64,000 bases of DNA from Mycobacteriales bacterium (GCA_035533475.1 DATLTS010000018.1:62001-126000), one strand, 5' to 3'. Shown: positions 49,557 to 58,762, counted from the first letter of the stretch. The notes: generated by a model from the sequence alone, not told the origin. Translations and numbers: made by a program.

Positions 49557-50459
49557 ATGGCCTCGACGGAAACGCGGCCGATCGAAGCCGCCGGCGGAGT
49601 GCTCTGGCGCTCCGCGCCCGGACCGGTCGGCGTCGAGGTCTGCCTCGTCCATCGGCCGAAATACGACGACTGGTCTCTGCCCAAGGGCAAGCTCGGCAGC
49701 GACGAGCACCCGCTGCTCGGCGCGCTTCGCGAGGTGGAGGAGGAGACCGGTTTCGCGGCCCACCCAGGTCGACCGCTCGGAGAGATCCGCTACCTCAAGG
49801 ACGGGTTGCCGAAGCGGGTGCGGTACTGGGCCTGCGAGGTCGTCGGCGGGCGATTCGAATCCTCGCTCGAGGTGGACCAGCTGATGTGGCTACCGCCGCG
49901 GGAGGGACAACTCCACCTGCTGCCCGAGCGGGATCGCACCATCCTGGCCGGCTACGCCGAGGACACCCGGCCGACCTGGCCGATCATCCTGGTCCGCCAC
50001 GGCAGTGCCGGCGAGAGAGGCGGGTGGACAGGGGACGACCGGGACCGCCCGCTGGACGGGACCGGGCGCAGCCAGGCGCATGCGCTGACGCCGTTGCTGT
50101 CGGCGTTCGGGGTGACCCGGGTGCTCTCCGCGGACGTGGCACGCTGCCTGGAGACGGTGGCCCCGTACGCCCGCGAGTTCCGGCACACGGTCACCAGCGA
50201 GCCCCTGGTGTCGGAGAGCGGTTACGCCATGGCACCTGGACCGGCGCTCGACCGGATGGTCGAGGTGTGCGCGACGGCGGAAGCCACCGTCGTCTGTAGC
50301 CAGGGCAAGGCCATACCCGGCCTGATCACCGGGCTCGCCGAGCGGCTCGGCGCCCCGGCCCCGGACGAGGCGACCCTTCGCAAGGGCGGGTTCTGGGTGC
50401 TGCACGTGGCGGCCGGTCCGGACCTGGTGGCGATGGAGCGCTTCCCACCGCCGCTTTAG
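49557..50459 (+). CDS. mutT1: Nudix hydrolase fused to a histidine phosphatase (MutT1-like)
   Basis: A 300-residue two-domain enzyme. The N-terminal domain has an intact Nudix box (GKLGSDEHPLLGALREVEEETGF) and the C-terminal domain has the RHG catalytic motif (ILVRHGSAG) of the phosphoglycerate-mutase superfamily. The same fusion, mycobacterial MutT1, cleans 8-oxo-(d)GTP and hydrolyses diadenosine polyphosphates. In M. tuberculosis mutT1 also lies next to ppk1, which agrees with this locus. ATG 49557, 4 nt after the CYTH-CHAD stop. Confidence 0.93.
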   Translation: MASTETRPIEAAGGVLWRSAPGPVGVEVCLVHRPKYDDWSLPKGKLGSDEHPLLGALREVEEETGFAAHPGRPLGEIRYLKDGLPKRVRYWACEVVGGRFESSLEVDQLMWLPPREGQLHLLPERDRTILAGYAEDTRPTWPIILVRHGSAGERGGWTGDDRDRPLDGTGRSQAHALTPLLSAFGVTRVLSADVARCLETVAPYAREFRHTVTSEPLVSESGYAMAPGPALDRMVEVCATAEATVVCSQGKAIPGLITGLAERLGAPAPDEATLRKGGFWVLHVAAGPDLVAMERFPPPL

Positions 50460-50477
50460 TTTCCGGGAGTGCCCGGC

Positions 50478-50720
50478 TCAGCCGTGCAGCGCCCGGGTCT
50501 CCGGCTCGGCTCGCTCGCCGGCCACCAGATACTCCTCGGTGAACGCCATGATCCGCACCCGCCAGCCGAGCAGGAAGCCGGCGACGATGATGGCGACGCC
50601 GGTCCAGAACATCGGCCAGCCGAAGATCACCCCGCAGCCGCCGACCGTGAAGCCGATGATCACGAGCACGGCGACCGTCCATGCCTTCCATGGCGCCGGG
50701 GCCCCCGCCGTCTTGCTCAT
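50478..50720 (-). CDS. Small two-helix membrane protein (HGxxE type)
   Basis: An 80-residue membrane protein: TAVLV-type helix (AVLVIIGFTVGGCGVIF) and a second helix (MFWTGVAIIVAGFLLGW), then a short soluble tail. These are common in actinobacteria, often with a short acidic tail, without known function. ATG 50720. Located 62 nt from the oxidoreductase stop on the same strand, and convergent with the mutT1-like gene (18 nt gap). Confidence 0.8.
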   Translation of the reverse strand: MSKTAGAPAPWKAWTVAVLVIIGFTVGGCGVIFGWPMFWTGVAIIVAGFLLGWRVRIMAFTEEYLVAGERAEPETRALHG

Positions 50721-50782
50721 CCTGCCGCCTCCCGCCGGTCGACTGTCGCGCCCGACCCCGCCGAATGACGCGACATCGGAGC

Positions 50783-52135
50783 CTACCCGGCCACCGGCCC
50801 GCACGCCGCGCGCAGCTCGCGCAGTGGTGGCTCGTAGGCCTCCGCGAAGGTCGGGAAGGCGTGCACCACCTCGGTCAGCACCTCGAGCGGGATGCGGGCG
50901 TGGATCGCTAGCACCGCCTCGGCCAGCCACTCGTCGGCGCGCGGCCCGATCGCGGCGGCTCCGAGCAGGACCCGCTCCACCGGGTCGGCGGTGAGCACCA
51001 GCCGGCCGAGGCCCTGCCCGTCGCTTGCCGACCGCGCGGTCGTTCTGAGATCCATCGCGGCGGAGCGTGCCGGCCGGCCCTGGCCGCGCAGCTTCGCGGC
51101 GGTCTCCCCGACACTGGCCACCGGCGGGTCGGTGTACACCGCGCGCGGGATCGCCCGGTAGTCGGCGCGGTGCGGCCGGCCGAGCAGGTTGTCGACGATC
51201 ACCCGGCCCTGGTAGTTCGCCCCGTGGGTGAACGGGGCGATTCCGGTGACGTCGCCGGCCGCCCAGACGTGCTCCTGGCCGACCACCCGGCAGTACCCGT
51301 CGGTGCGCAGTTCCCCCTTGTCCCCGGGCTCGACGCCGAGCCGGTCGAGGCCGAGGTCGCCGGTGTCGGGCGAACGACCGGCCGCGAGCAGGAGCCGTTC
51401 AGCGCTGATCGGCAGGCCGTCGGTCAGGTCCACCCCCAGCCGGACGTCGATCCCGTCCGCGGCGAGGACCTCGGCCATCAGCGCGGCGATGCTCTCCTCC
51501 TCCGGGCCGAGCAGCCGCTCCGCGGTCTCCAGCAGGGTCACCCCGGTCCCGAACCGGGCGTACACCTGCGCGAGTTCGCAGCCCACCGCACCGCCGCCGA
51601 GCACGATCAGCGTCGCCGGCCGGTGCGGGCTGGACAGCGCCTCGTCGCTCGTCCAGATCGGGACCTCGTCCATGCCGGGGACGTCCGGGCGAACCGGCTT
51701 CGAGCCGGTGGCGACGACCAGATCGCGGTAGCCGAGGCGCCGGCCGTCGACGTCGACGACCCCCGGGCGGGCCACCCGCCCGATCCCGCGGATCAGCGTG
51801 GCGCCGTCCCGCTGGAGGCGATCCGCGGCGCCGGAGTCGGAGCGGTGCTCGGCGATCGCATCCCGCCGGGCCACCGCCCGGGCGAATCCGGCGGTGTCGT
51901 CGCCGAGGTTGGGGGCGGTCGCGCTGCCGCCCAGCTCGACGAGTCGGCGGGCCTCGCTGCGGGCCTCCGCGCTGCGCAGCATCGCCTTGCTCGGCATGCA
52001 GGCCACATACGGGCACTCCCCGCCGACCCGGGCGGCCTCCACGACGACCACCTGCCGGCCGGCCCTCGCCAATTCGCCGGCGACGAGCTCGCCGGCCGAA
52101 CCGGCACCGAGCACCACGACATCGAAACTGTCCAT
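50783..52135 (-). CDS. FAD-dependent pyridine-nucleotide disulfide oxidoreductase
   Basis: A 450-residue flavoprotein of the mercuric-reductase/lipoamide-dehydrogenase family: FAD loop VVLGAGSAGELVA, redox pair GGECPYVACMPSKAML (the C-x4-C disulfide), NAD(P) loop IVLGGGAVGCELAQVYAR, the FAD C-loop VWAAGDVTG, and the dimerisation domain from about residue 340. The conserved C-terminal His-Glu pair of dihydrolipoamide dehydrogenase is not plain: the end reads HARIPLEVLTEVVHAFPTFAE, which has the HxFPT/H-x4-E block of the mercuric-reductase-like type. Substrate unknown. Divergent from the DUF1206 gene. Confidence 0.92.
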   Translation of the reverse strand: MDSFDVVVLGAGSAGELVAGELARAGRQVVVVEAARVGGECPYVACMPSKAMLRSAEARSEARRLVELGGSATAPNLGDDTAGFARAVARRDAIAEHRSDSGAADRLQRDGATLIRGIGRVARPGVVDVDGRRLGYRDLVVATGSKPVRPDVPGMDEVPIWTSDEALSSPHRPATLIVLGGGAVGCELAQVYARFGTGVTLLETAERLLGPEEESIAALMAEVLAADGIDVRLGVDLTDGLPISAERLLLAAGRSPDTGDLGLDRLGVEPGDKGELRTDGYCRVVGQEHVWAAGDVTGIAPFTHGANYQGRVIVDNLLGRPHRADYRAIPRAVYTDPPVASVGETAAKLRGQGRPARSAAMDLRTTARSASDGQGLGRLVLTADPVERVLLGAAAIGPRADEWLAEAVLAIHARIPLEVLTEVVHAFPTFAEAYEPPLRELRAACGPVAG

Positions 52136-52177
52136 GGCGGCAGGCTTACCACGCTCCAGACTGAGCAGACTTCGGCC

Positions 52178-53056
52178 ATGACCGCCACCGGCACCCGCAA
52201 GACGATGCGGGCCGGCCGCCGGACCACGGCGCGGGTGGCGCGGAACAGGTGGGGCGACGGCTTCGCCCGATTCGGGATCGCCACCCGGGCGGCGGTGTAC
52301 CTGATCCTCGGCTACCTCGTCGTCGGGCTCGCGCTCGATTCCTCGGGCGACCGCCAGGGCAGTACGTCTAGGGGGGTCAGTCCCCAAGGCGCTTTGCGGA
52401 CCGTGGCCGACGAGCCCGGCGGCCGGATCGGGCTCGCAATCTTGGTGGTGGGGCTGGTCGGTTACGCGGTCTTCAGCGTGATCGACGCGGTCCTCCACCA
52501 CAACGACGACCCCTCACCGATGCAACGCTGGGTGCTGCGCCTGCGCTCGCTGGGGGCCGCCGGCCTTTACGGCGGTCTCGCCGGCTGGAGCGCGTCGGTG
52601 GTGGCGTCCCCGTCGTCGAAGGGCAGCTCGGCCCGGTCGCAGCAGGCCAGCAGCGGCTGGACGGCCCGGTTGCTGTCCTGGCCGCTCGGCCCGGAACTCG
52701 TCGGGTTGCTCGGCGTGGTCATCGCGGTCGCCGGGGGGATCCTCGTCCACAACGCGCTGACGGAGAGCTTCGACGAGCGCTTCCCGCGGCGCCGGATCGG
52801 GGCCCGGACGTGGCTGGTCATCCAGGTCCTCGGGACCGTCGGTTACATCGCCCGCGGGGTCGTGTTCCTCATCGTCGGTGCGGTGATCTTCTCGGCCGCG
52901 GTTACCGGCAACCCGGCAAGGGGGCAGGGCGTCGACGGCTCCCTCCGGCTGCTCGCCCGGCAATGGTTCGGACCGTACCTGCTGTTCCCGGTGGCCTTCG
53001 GGCTTCTCACCTACGGCATCTACCTCTGCTTCGAGGCCCGGTTCCGGAAGGTGTGA
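52178..53056 (+). CDS. DUF1206 membrane protein
   Basis: A 292-residue protein with three repeats of two membrane helices, the first YLILGYLVVGLALD and the last AFGLLTYGIYLCFEARFR; RRIGARTWLVIQVLGTVGYIARGVVFL marks the third repeat. DUF1206 proteins have no established function. CAGACT sits six bases before ATG 52178 with no ribosome site. The coding sequence contains a G6 run (GTCTAGGGGGGTCAG) that did not disturb the frame. Confidence 0.9.
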   Translation: MTATGTRKTMRAGRRTTARVARNRWGDGFARFGIATRAAVYLILGYLVVGLALDSSGDRQGSTSRGVSPQGALRTVADEPGGRIGLAILVVGLVGYAVFSVIDAVLHHNDDPSPMQRWVLRLRSLGAAGLYGGLAGWSASVVASPSSKGSSARSQQASSGWTARLLSWPLGPELVGLLGVVIAVAGGILVHNALTESFDERFPRRRIGARTWLVIQVLGTVGYIARGVVFLIVGAVIFSAAVTGNPARGQGVDGSLRLLARQWFGPYLLFPVAFGLLTYGIYLCFEARFRKV

Positions 53057-53062
53057 GCCCGC

Positions 53063-53200
53063 TCAGAGTTGGCTCCGCAACTCCCACAGCGGCGCGAAGT
53101 AGCGCAGTCCGGCCCGGGAACGCAGGTAGGGGGCGGCGAGGCCTGGGGCGGCCCGCCGCTCGGCGACGGTCGAAACCGACCCCAGCGGGTACATGCCCAT
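53063..53200 (-). CDS. Possible small ORF (45 aa)
   Basis: Open from an ATG at 53200 (or ATG 53194) to a stop at 53063: MYPLGSVSTVAERRAAPGLA, YLRSRAGLRYFAPLWELRSQ. The aromatic-rich ending looks less random than most shadows, but there is no ribosome site and no family. It sits in the gap between two plus-strand genes and starts two bases from the next one. Confidence 0.3.
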   Translation of the reverse strand: MGMYPLGSVSTVAERRAAPGLAAPYLRSRAGLRYFAPLWELRSQL

Positions 53201-53202
53201 CC

Positions 53203-53865
53203 ATGACGACGACCGCGACCCGGCCGCGGGCGCGGGGCGGGTCGCCGACCCGGACCCGCTTGCTGGTCGCCGCCGGCGCATTCGTCGCGGTCGCGACCCT
53301 GACCGCGCTGCTCGGCTCCCCCGGCCTGGCCCCGCTGGTCGGCTGGGATGTGGCCGCCGCGGTGCTGCTGGTGTGGACCTGGAGCCGGGTCTGGCCGCTC
53401 GACGGTGTGGGCACCGCCGCGCGGGCGGTCCGCGAGGATCCGTCGCGGGGGTGGACGGACGCCGTTCTGCTCGCCGCGGCGGTGGCCAGCCTGATCGCCG
53501 TCGGCGCCGTGATCTTCCGGGCCGGTCACGGCGGGGGGACCCACGAGATCATCCGGGTTTCCCTGGGCGTCGGGTCCGTGGTGCTCGCCTGGGCTGTCGT
53601 GCACACCGTGTTCACGCTGTCCTACGCCCGGCTGTACTACACCGGTGCGCGGGGCGGGGTGAACTTCAACCAGGACGCGCCGCCCCGCTACGCCGACTTC
53701 GCCTACTTGTCGTTCACCATCGGAATGACGTTCCAGGTCTCGGACACCAACCTGGAGGCCACCGATATCCGGGCCACCGCCCTCCGGCACGCGCTGCTGT
53801 CCTACCTGTTCGGCGCGGTCATCGTCGCGATCACCATCAATCTGGTGGCCGGCCTGAGCAAGTAG
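53203..53865 (+). CDS. DUF1345 membrane protein
   Basis: A 220-residue protein with five to six helices. The DUF1345 blocks ATLTALLGSPGLAPLVGWDVAA, YARLYYTGARGGVNF and YADFAYLSFTIGMTFQVSDTN are clear; the aspartate in VSDTN is a family marker. Function unknown. Preceded by DUF1206 and followed by a flippase-like gene on the same strand. ATG 53203. Confidence 0.9.
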   Translation: MTTTATRPRARGGSPTRTRLLVAAGAFVAVATLTALLGSPGLAPLVGWDVAAAVLLVWTWSRVWPLDGVGTAARAVREDPSRGWTDAVLLAAAVASLIAVGAVIFRAGHGGGTHEIIRVSLGVGSVVLAWAVVHTVFTLSYARLYYTGARGGVNFNQDAPPRYADFAYLSFTIGMTFQVSDTNLEATDIRATALRHALLSYLFGAVIVAITINLVAGLSK

Positions 53866-53899
53866 CCCGGCCGGAGTTCCGGTAGGCCAGACTGCCGGT

Positions 53900-54937
53900 G
53901 TGGCACCGGGCTGGCTCCGTCAACGTCGCTGGCGGCGGTTGCTGTACGCGATCGGCCTGGCGGGACTGCTCGGCCTCGCGATCTGGGCCATCGCGGGAAG
54001 CACCAGCCAGCTCACCGAGGCCAAAGATGCGCTGACCCGGATCGAGCCGGGCTATCTCGGGCTCGCCGCCGCGGCCGAGGCCGCCTCTTTCGTCGCCTAC
54101 GCGCAGGGCCAGCGGACGCTGCTTCGGGCGGCCCGGCGCGCGGTGCCGTTGTTGCCGATGACCGGCATCGTGACCGCCGCCCAGGCGCTCGCCAACTGCC
54201 TGCCCGCGGGGATCGCCGCGTCGACCATCTACACCTTCCGCCAACTGCTCCGCCGCCGGATCGGCGTGCTCGTGAGCGGGGAGGTGCAGATCGCCCAGAC
54301 CCTGCTGTACATGGCCACGCTGGCGGTGCTCGCCCTGGCCGGCGCGGAGATCGCCGGCAGCGGCGGCACCGTGCAGCAGATCCCCGACCTCCAGTACATC
54401 GCGTTCGGCCTGCTCGGACTCACCGTGCTGGTCATCGCGGCAGGGGCCTGGCTGCACCGGCGCGGGGCGGACCTGCGGGCCTGGCGTTGGCTGGCGAGGC
54501 GGATCGCCTCCGATCCGGCGGCGGCCGATCGGATGATCGCCGGCGCCGGCGAGCTGTCGCCGACTCGTGGCGAATGGGTCTCCGCCGCGCTGTGGACCGG
54601 CGGCAGCTGGGTACTCGACTGCGGCTGCCTCGCCGCCGGCTTCCTGGCGGTGGGCTCGGCCCCGCCGATGCGCGGCCTGCTGCTCGCCTACTGCGCCGGG
54701 CAGCTGGCCAACGTGATCCCGATCTCGATCGGCGGCCTCGGCGTGGTGGAGGAGAGCCTCACCGCCGCCCTCGTCATCTTCGGGGGCGCGGAGGGCAACA
54801 CCCTGGCCGCCGTCCTGCTCTACCGGCTGTTCAGCTACTGGGCGGTGTTCCCGGCCGGGCTGACCGCCCATCTGCTCATCCGGCGGCGACACGCATCCGC
54901 CGCCGCGGCCGAGGATCCGGTGGTGGTGCCGACATGA
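53900..54937 (+). CDS. UPF0104/AglD-type membrane protein
   Basis: A 345-residue polytopic protein of the lysylphosphatidylglycerol-synthase N-terminal (YbhN/AglD) family: ANCLPAGIAASTIYTFRQL, GCLAAGFLAVGSAPPMRGLLLAY and ISIGGLGVVEESLTAAL are family blocks. Such proteins are thought to flip lipid-linked intermediates. GTG 53900 has CAGACT six bases upstream and no ribosome site. It overlaps the lipoprotein gene by 4 nt and precedes rmlA, so a role in surface-lipid or glycan transport is plausible. Confidence 0.9.
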   Translation: MAPGWLRQRRWRRLLYAIGLAGLLGLAIWAIAGSTSQLTEAKDALTRIEPGYLGLAAAAEAASFVAYAQGQRTLLRAARRAVPLLPMTGIVTAAQALANCLPAGIAASTIYTFRQLLRRRIGVLVSGEVQIAQTLLYMATLAVLALAGAEIAGSGGTVQQIPDLQYIAFGLLGLTVLVIAAGAWLHRRGADLRAWRWLARRIASDPAAADRMIAGAGELSPTRGEWVSAALWTGGSWVLDCGCLAAGFLAVGSAPPMRGLLLAYCAGQLANVIPISIGGLGVVEESLTAALVIFGGAEGNTLAAVLLYRLFSYWAVFPAGLTAHLLIRRRHASAAAAEDPVVVPT

Positions 54938-55365
54938 ACCGACTCCGGCGGAGCCCTCTGAACTTCGGCATGGCCGCGGCCCTGGGCGTGCTGCTGCTCT
55001 CGGCCGGCTGCGCCGTGCCGCGGGGCGGCCCGGTGCACCGCGCCGTCGACATCTGCGTCCCGGTCGTGCCGCTGACCACCGACGCCGTGCACGACCGCGG
55101 CCACGTCATCTACATCCGCCAGATCGACCGGACCCAGCTGATCGCGGACTTCCCGGCGCTGAAGAACCATGCTCGCCGAACGCCCCGGGCCGCCGCGGCA
55201 CCCACGATCTGTCTCGTCGTCTACCTGGGGCCATACGCCGCCGGCCAGGTCTCCGGCGCCAGCGGCTCCGGCCGTTACGCGTTGTTCGCCATCAGCACCC
55301 GGCGATCCCGGGTGTTCGCGGTGGAGGTCACCGACCACCTGCCGCGCGGGATCCGGGCGAAATAG
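54934..55365 (+). CDS. Hypothetical lipoprotein
   Basis: A 143-residue protein with a signal peptide and a lipobox LSAGC (lipid Cys at residue 26). The mature part, with CVPVVPLTTDAVHDRGHVIYI and TICLVVYLGPYAAGQVSG, matches no family I know. ATG 54934 overlaps the UPF0104 stop by 4 nt. Between a flippase-like gene and rmlA, so it may serve the same surface process, which is inference. Confidence 0.75.
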   Translation: MNRLRRSPLNFGMAAALGVLLLSAGCAVPRGGPVHRAVDICVPVVPLTTDAVHDRGHVIYIRQIDRTQLIADFPALKNHARRTPRAAAAPTICLVVYLGPYAAGQVSGASGSGRYALFAISTRRSRVFAVEVTDHLPRGIRAK

Positions 55366-55374
55366 GGTCGGCCG

Positions 55375-56250
55375 GTGAAAGGAATCATCCTCGCGGGAGG
55401 CAGCGGCAGCCGGCTGCATCCGGTCACCAAGGTCGTGTCGAAGCAGCTGCTGCCGGTCTTCGATAAGCCGATGGTCTACTACCCGCTGTCCGTGCTGATG
55501 CTCGCGGGGATCCGCGACATCCTGGTCATCTCGACCCCGGACGACCTGCCGCTGTTCCGGCGGCTGCTCGGCGATGGGGACCAGTTCGGCCTGCGCTTCG
55601 GCTTCGCCGCGCAGGACGAGCCCCGCGGGCTGGCCGACGCGTTCCGGGTCGGCCGGGGGTTCGTCGAAGACGACTCCGTCGCCCTCGTCCTGGGTGACAA
55701 CATCTTCCACGGGCACGGTCTCGGCGCCCTGCTCGGAAAGGCGGTCGCCGACCTCGACGGCGCGACCCTGTTCGGCTACCGGGTCAAGGACCCGCAGCGC
55801 TACGGGGTCGCCGTGCTCGACCCGGGCGGACGGCTGCTCGAGATCCAAGAGAAGCCCGCCGTCCCGCCGTCCAACCTCGCCGTCACCGGCCTGTACCTCT
55901 ACGACAATGCGGTCCTCGACATCGCGGCGGAGCTCCGGCCCTCACCGCGGGGGGAACTGGAGATCACCGACGTCAATCTCGAATACCTCCGGCAGGGCCG
56001 GGCCCGGCTGGTCGACCTGGGCCGGGGCACCGCCTGGCTCGACACCGGAACCCACGACAGCCTGCTCGAGGCCGGACAGTTCGTGCAGGTGCTCACCCAC
56101 CGCACCGGGATCCGGATCGCGTGCGTGGAGGAGATCGCGTTCCGGATGGGCTTCATCGACGCCGCGCAGCTCGCCGTCCTGGCCGACCAGCTGGGCTCCT
56201 CGGGGTACGGCCTGTACGTCCGGGAACTCGCCGAGTCCGGCCCGTTCTGA
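55375..56250 (+). CDS. rmlA: Glucose-1-phosphate thymidylyltransferase
   Basis: A 291-residue nucleotidyltransferase that makes dTDP-glucose, the first step to dTDP-rhamnose. GIILAGGSGSRLHPVTKVVSKQLLP is the active-site loop with the catalytic Arg/Lys; DKPMVYYPLSVLM, LVLGDNIFHGHG and LDTGTHDSLLEAG follow. GTG 55375 has TAGGGT six bases upstream, so probably leaderless. No rmlBCD is in the window; the other three may lie elsewhere. Other nucleotide-sugar genes near 43 kb survive only as pseudogenes. Confidence 0.94.
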   Translation: MKGIILAGGSGSRLHPVTKVVSKQLLPVFDKPMVYYPLSVLMLAGIRDILVISTPDDLPLFRRLLGDGDQFGLRFGFAAQDEPRGLADAFRVGRGFVEDDSVALVLGDNIFHGHGLGALLGKAVADLDGATLFGYRVKDPQRYGVAVLDPGGRLLEIQEKPAVPPSNLAVTGLYLYDNAVLDIAAELRPSPRGELEITDVNLEYLRQGRARLVDLGRGTAWLDTGTHDSLLEAGQFVQVLTHRTGIRIACVEEIAFRMGFIDAAQLAVLADQLGSSGYGLYVRELAESGPF

Positions 56251-56374
56251 GCCGCCGGCGCCAACCGGGTGTGGCGGCGGAGTGAGCGTGCCCGGACGTC
56301 CGGCCAGCTCAAGCGCTCAGTCCGAGCCGCCGATGATCCGGGTGGAATCTCCCTCAAAAGAGCCGGGTTGTCCG

Positions 56375-58762
56375 ATGAGTCTGGGTCCGAAACGGCGCGT
56401 GTCGAGCTGGTGGAACGGCCGGTCGCTGCGCGCCAAGGTGCTCCTGGTCGTGGCGACGCCGCTGCTCGGTGTCGTGGTCGCGAGCGGCTCGGCGGTCTGG
56501 GTCAACGCCCAGGCGCTGCGGGCGGAAAAGTGGGTGCAGCACACCCTTCAGGTGCGAGAGACGATCGCGACGGCCGACGCCGCAGTAAGCGCTGCCGGGA
56601 CCGGCGCGCAGAGCTACCTGCTGACCGGGGATGCCCAGGGGCTGCTCCAGGCGCGCCAGACGGCGCAAAGCCTGCCCGGAGAGGTCGCCGTTCTGGCCAG
56701 CTTGGTCCGCGACAATCCGGCCGAGGCGTCCCGGGCAAAGCTGCTCAGCGGCCTGGTCAACAGGCAACTCGCCCTGGTCGGCGAGGTGCTGGCGGCCCGA
56801 ACCCCGGGCGTCCCCAGCCGGGCTGGCAGCGCCCTGCTCGGACGGCTGCGGGTCGGCACCTCCTCGATTCGGGCCGGGCTGGCGGCGATGGACCAGGTCG
56901 AGCACCAGCTGCTACTGGCCCGGACCCGTTCCGACGCGGTCCTGCGGCACCGGCAACTGATCGCCGCCGCGAGCAGCGGCCTGATCGCACTCGTCGGCGG
57001 CTGCCTGGCGGCATTGCTGTTCAGCGCCGGTGTCCTCCGGCGGGTGCGCCGGCTGGACGAGAACGCCCGGCGGCTGAACCAGGGCGTGGACCTGCTGCCG
57101 ATCGCCGGCGCCGACGAGCTGGGCCGGCTGGGCCGGACCCTGGCCGAGGTGAACACGCTGCTCGCGGAGAGCGAGCGGGGGCGCCGCAGCTCGGAGGCGT
57201 TCCTCCACTCGGTCGTCGAGAACCTTCCGAACATGGTCTTCGCCAAAGACGCCGAAGACTTGCGGTTCACCCTCTTCAATCGCGCGGGTACGGAGCTGGT
57301 CGGGGTGCCCGCCGCCGAGTTGCTCGGGAAGAGCGTCTTCGACCTGTTCCCGGCCGACCAGGCCGAGTTCTTCGAGGCGAAGGACCGCCAGGTGCTCACG
57401 GAAGGGACGCTGGTGGATATCGCCGAGGAGCCGATGCAGGACGCCAGTGGGCAGACCCGGATCCTGCACACCAAGAAGGTGGCGATCCTCGACGCCGAGG
57501 GAAACCCGGCCTACCTGCTCGGGATCTCCGAAGACATCACCGACCGCAAGCGGATCGAGTCGGCCCTGCACGGGGCGACGATGGATGCCGAGGCGGCCCG
57601 GCAGGCGGCCGAGCAGGCCACCTTGGAGGCCGAGCGGGCCAACCGGGCCAAGAGCGAGTTCCTTTCCCGGATGAGCCATGAGCTGCGCACGCCGCTGAAC
57701 GCGATCCTCGGTTTCGGCCAACTGCTGCAACTGGACCAGCTCACCGCCGACCAGCGGGAGAGCGTGCAGCAGATCGACCGGGGCGGCCGGCACCTCCTGG
57801 CGCTGATCAACGAGGTCCTCGACATCAGCCGTATCGAAACCGGCAAGCTGACGCTGTCGGCCGAGCCGGTGGCGGTGGCCGAGTTGCTCGCCGAGACCCT
57901 CGATCTGCTTCGGCCGCTGGCCGGCGGAGCGGGGCTCCGGCTCGAAGCCCCGGACTCAGGTCCCTGGCTGGTCCAGGCGGACCGGCAGCGGCTCAAGCAG
58001 ATCCTGCTCAACCTGGTCTCCAACGCGATCAAATACAACCGTCCGGGAGGCACCGTCGCGGTCTCCTGCCGGCAAAATGGCGAGGATCGGCTGGCGATCG
58101 CGGTGACCGACACGGGCCCAGGCATCGCGGCGGAGAACATGCAGCGGCTCTTCGTCCCGTTCGATCGGCTCGGCGCCGAGCAGACCGCGGTGGAAGGCAC
58201 CGGCATCGGGTTGGCGTTGGCCCACCGGCTGGCCGAGGCGATGGGCGGCAGCCTCACCGCGGAGAGTCGTCCCGGCCAGGGCAGCACGTTCACCCTGGAG
58301 CTCAGCCAGGCCGCCGCGCCCTTCCACCTCCCCACTCAGGCACAGGCAAAACGGCCCCCGGCCACACGCGGGCCGACCGGTAAGGGCCGCACGATCCTCC
58401 ACGTGGAGGACAACCCGGCCAACCAACGCCTCGTCGAACGCCTGCTGGTCCCCCGCGGCCTGCGGGTGGTCGCCACCGCCGCCGGGGAGCCGGTGGGGGA
58501 GCTCGTCCGCCGCCACCGCCCGGCCCTGGTCCTGCTCGACCTGCACCTGACCGGCATCGACGGGCAGGAGGTGCTCCGCCGGCTCCGTTCCGAGCCCGAC
58601 ACGGCGGCGACACCGGTGGTCGTGCTCAGCGCCGACGCCAGCGCCGGCCAGATCCAACGACTGCTCGACGCCGGTGCCTCCGACTACCTGACCAAGCCAC
58701 TGGACCTGACACGGCTCGTCGACGTGATCGAAGCCATCCTGACCGCGGGCGCCGCCCTATGA
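56375..58762 (+). CDS. Hybrid sensor histidine kinase
   Basis: A 795-residue kinase with two membrane helices (KVLLVVATPLLGVVVASGSAV and AASSGLIALVGGCLAALLFSA), a CHASE3-like loop between them, a HAMP-like segment (RRVRRLDENARRLNQGVDLLPIAG), a PAS domain (HSVVENLPNMVFAKDAEDL), a HisKA domain with His435 in [16 protein letters not shown]-box LNLVSNAIKYN, G1/G2 boxes, and a C-terminal receiver with Asp722 (VLLDLHLTG). It is coupled by 4 nt (ATGA) to the REC-EAL gene, the likely phosphotransfer target. Start ATG 56375, alternatively 56333. Confidence 0.93.
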   Translation: MSLGPKRRVSSWWNGRSLRAKVLLVVATPLLGVVVASGSAVWVNAQALRAEKWVQHTLQVRETIATADAAVSAAGTGAQSYLLTGDAQGLLQARQTAQSLPGEVAVLASLVRDNPAEASRAKLLSGLVNRQLALVGEVLAARTPGVPSRAGSALLGRLRVGTSSIRAGLAAMDQVEHQLLLARTRSDAVLRHRQLIAAASSGLIALVGGCLAALLFSAGVLRRVRRLDENARRLNQGVDLLPIAGADELGRLGRTLAEVNTLLAESERGRRSSEAFLHSVVENLPNMVFAKDAEDLRFTLFNRAGTELVGVPAAELLGKSVFDLFPADQAEFFEAKDRQVLTEGTLVDIAEEPMQDASGQTRILHTKKVAILDAEGNPAYLLGISEDITDRKRIESALHGATMDAEAARQAAEQATLEAERANRAKSEFLSRMSHELRTPLNAILGFGQLLQLDQLTADQRESVQQIDRGGRHLLALINEVLDISRIETGKLTLSAEPVAVAELLAETLDLLRPLAGGAGLRLEAPDSGPWLVQADRQRLKQILLNLVSNAIKYNRPGGTVAVSCRQNGEDRLAIAVTDTGPGIAAENMQRLFVPFDRLGAEQTAVEGTGIGLALAHRLAEAMGGSLTAESRPGQGSTFTLELSQAAAPFHLPTQAQAKRPPATRGPTGKGRTILHVEDNPANQRLVERLLVPRGLRVVATAAGEPVGELVRRHRPALVLLDLHLTGIDGQEVLRRLRSEPDTAATPVVVLSADASAGQIQRLLDAGASDYLTKPLDLTRLVDVIEAILTAGAAL

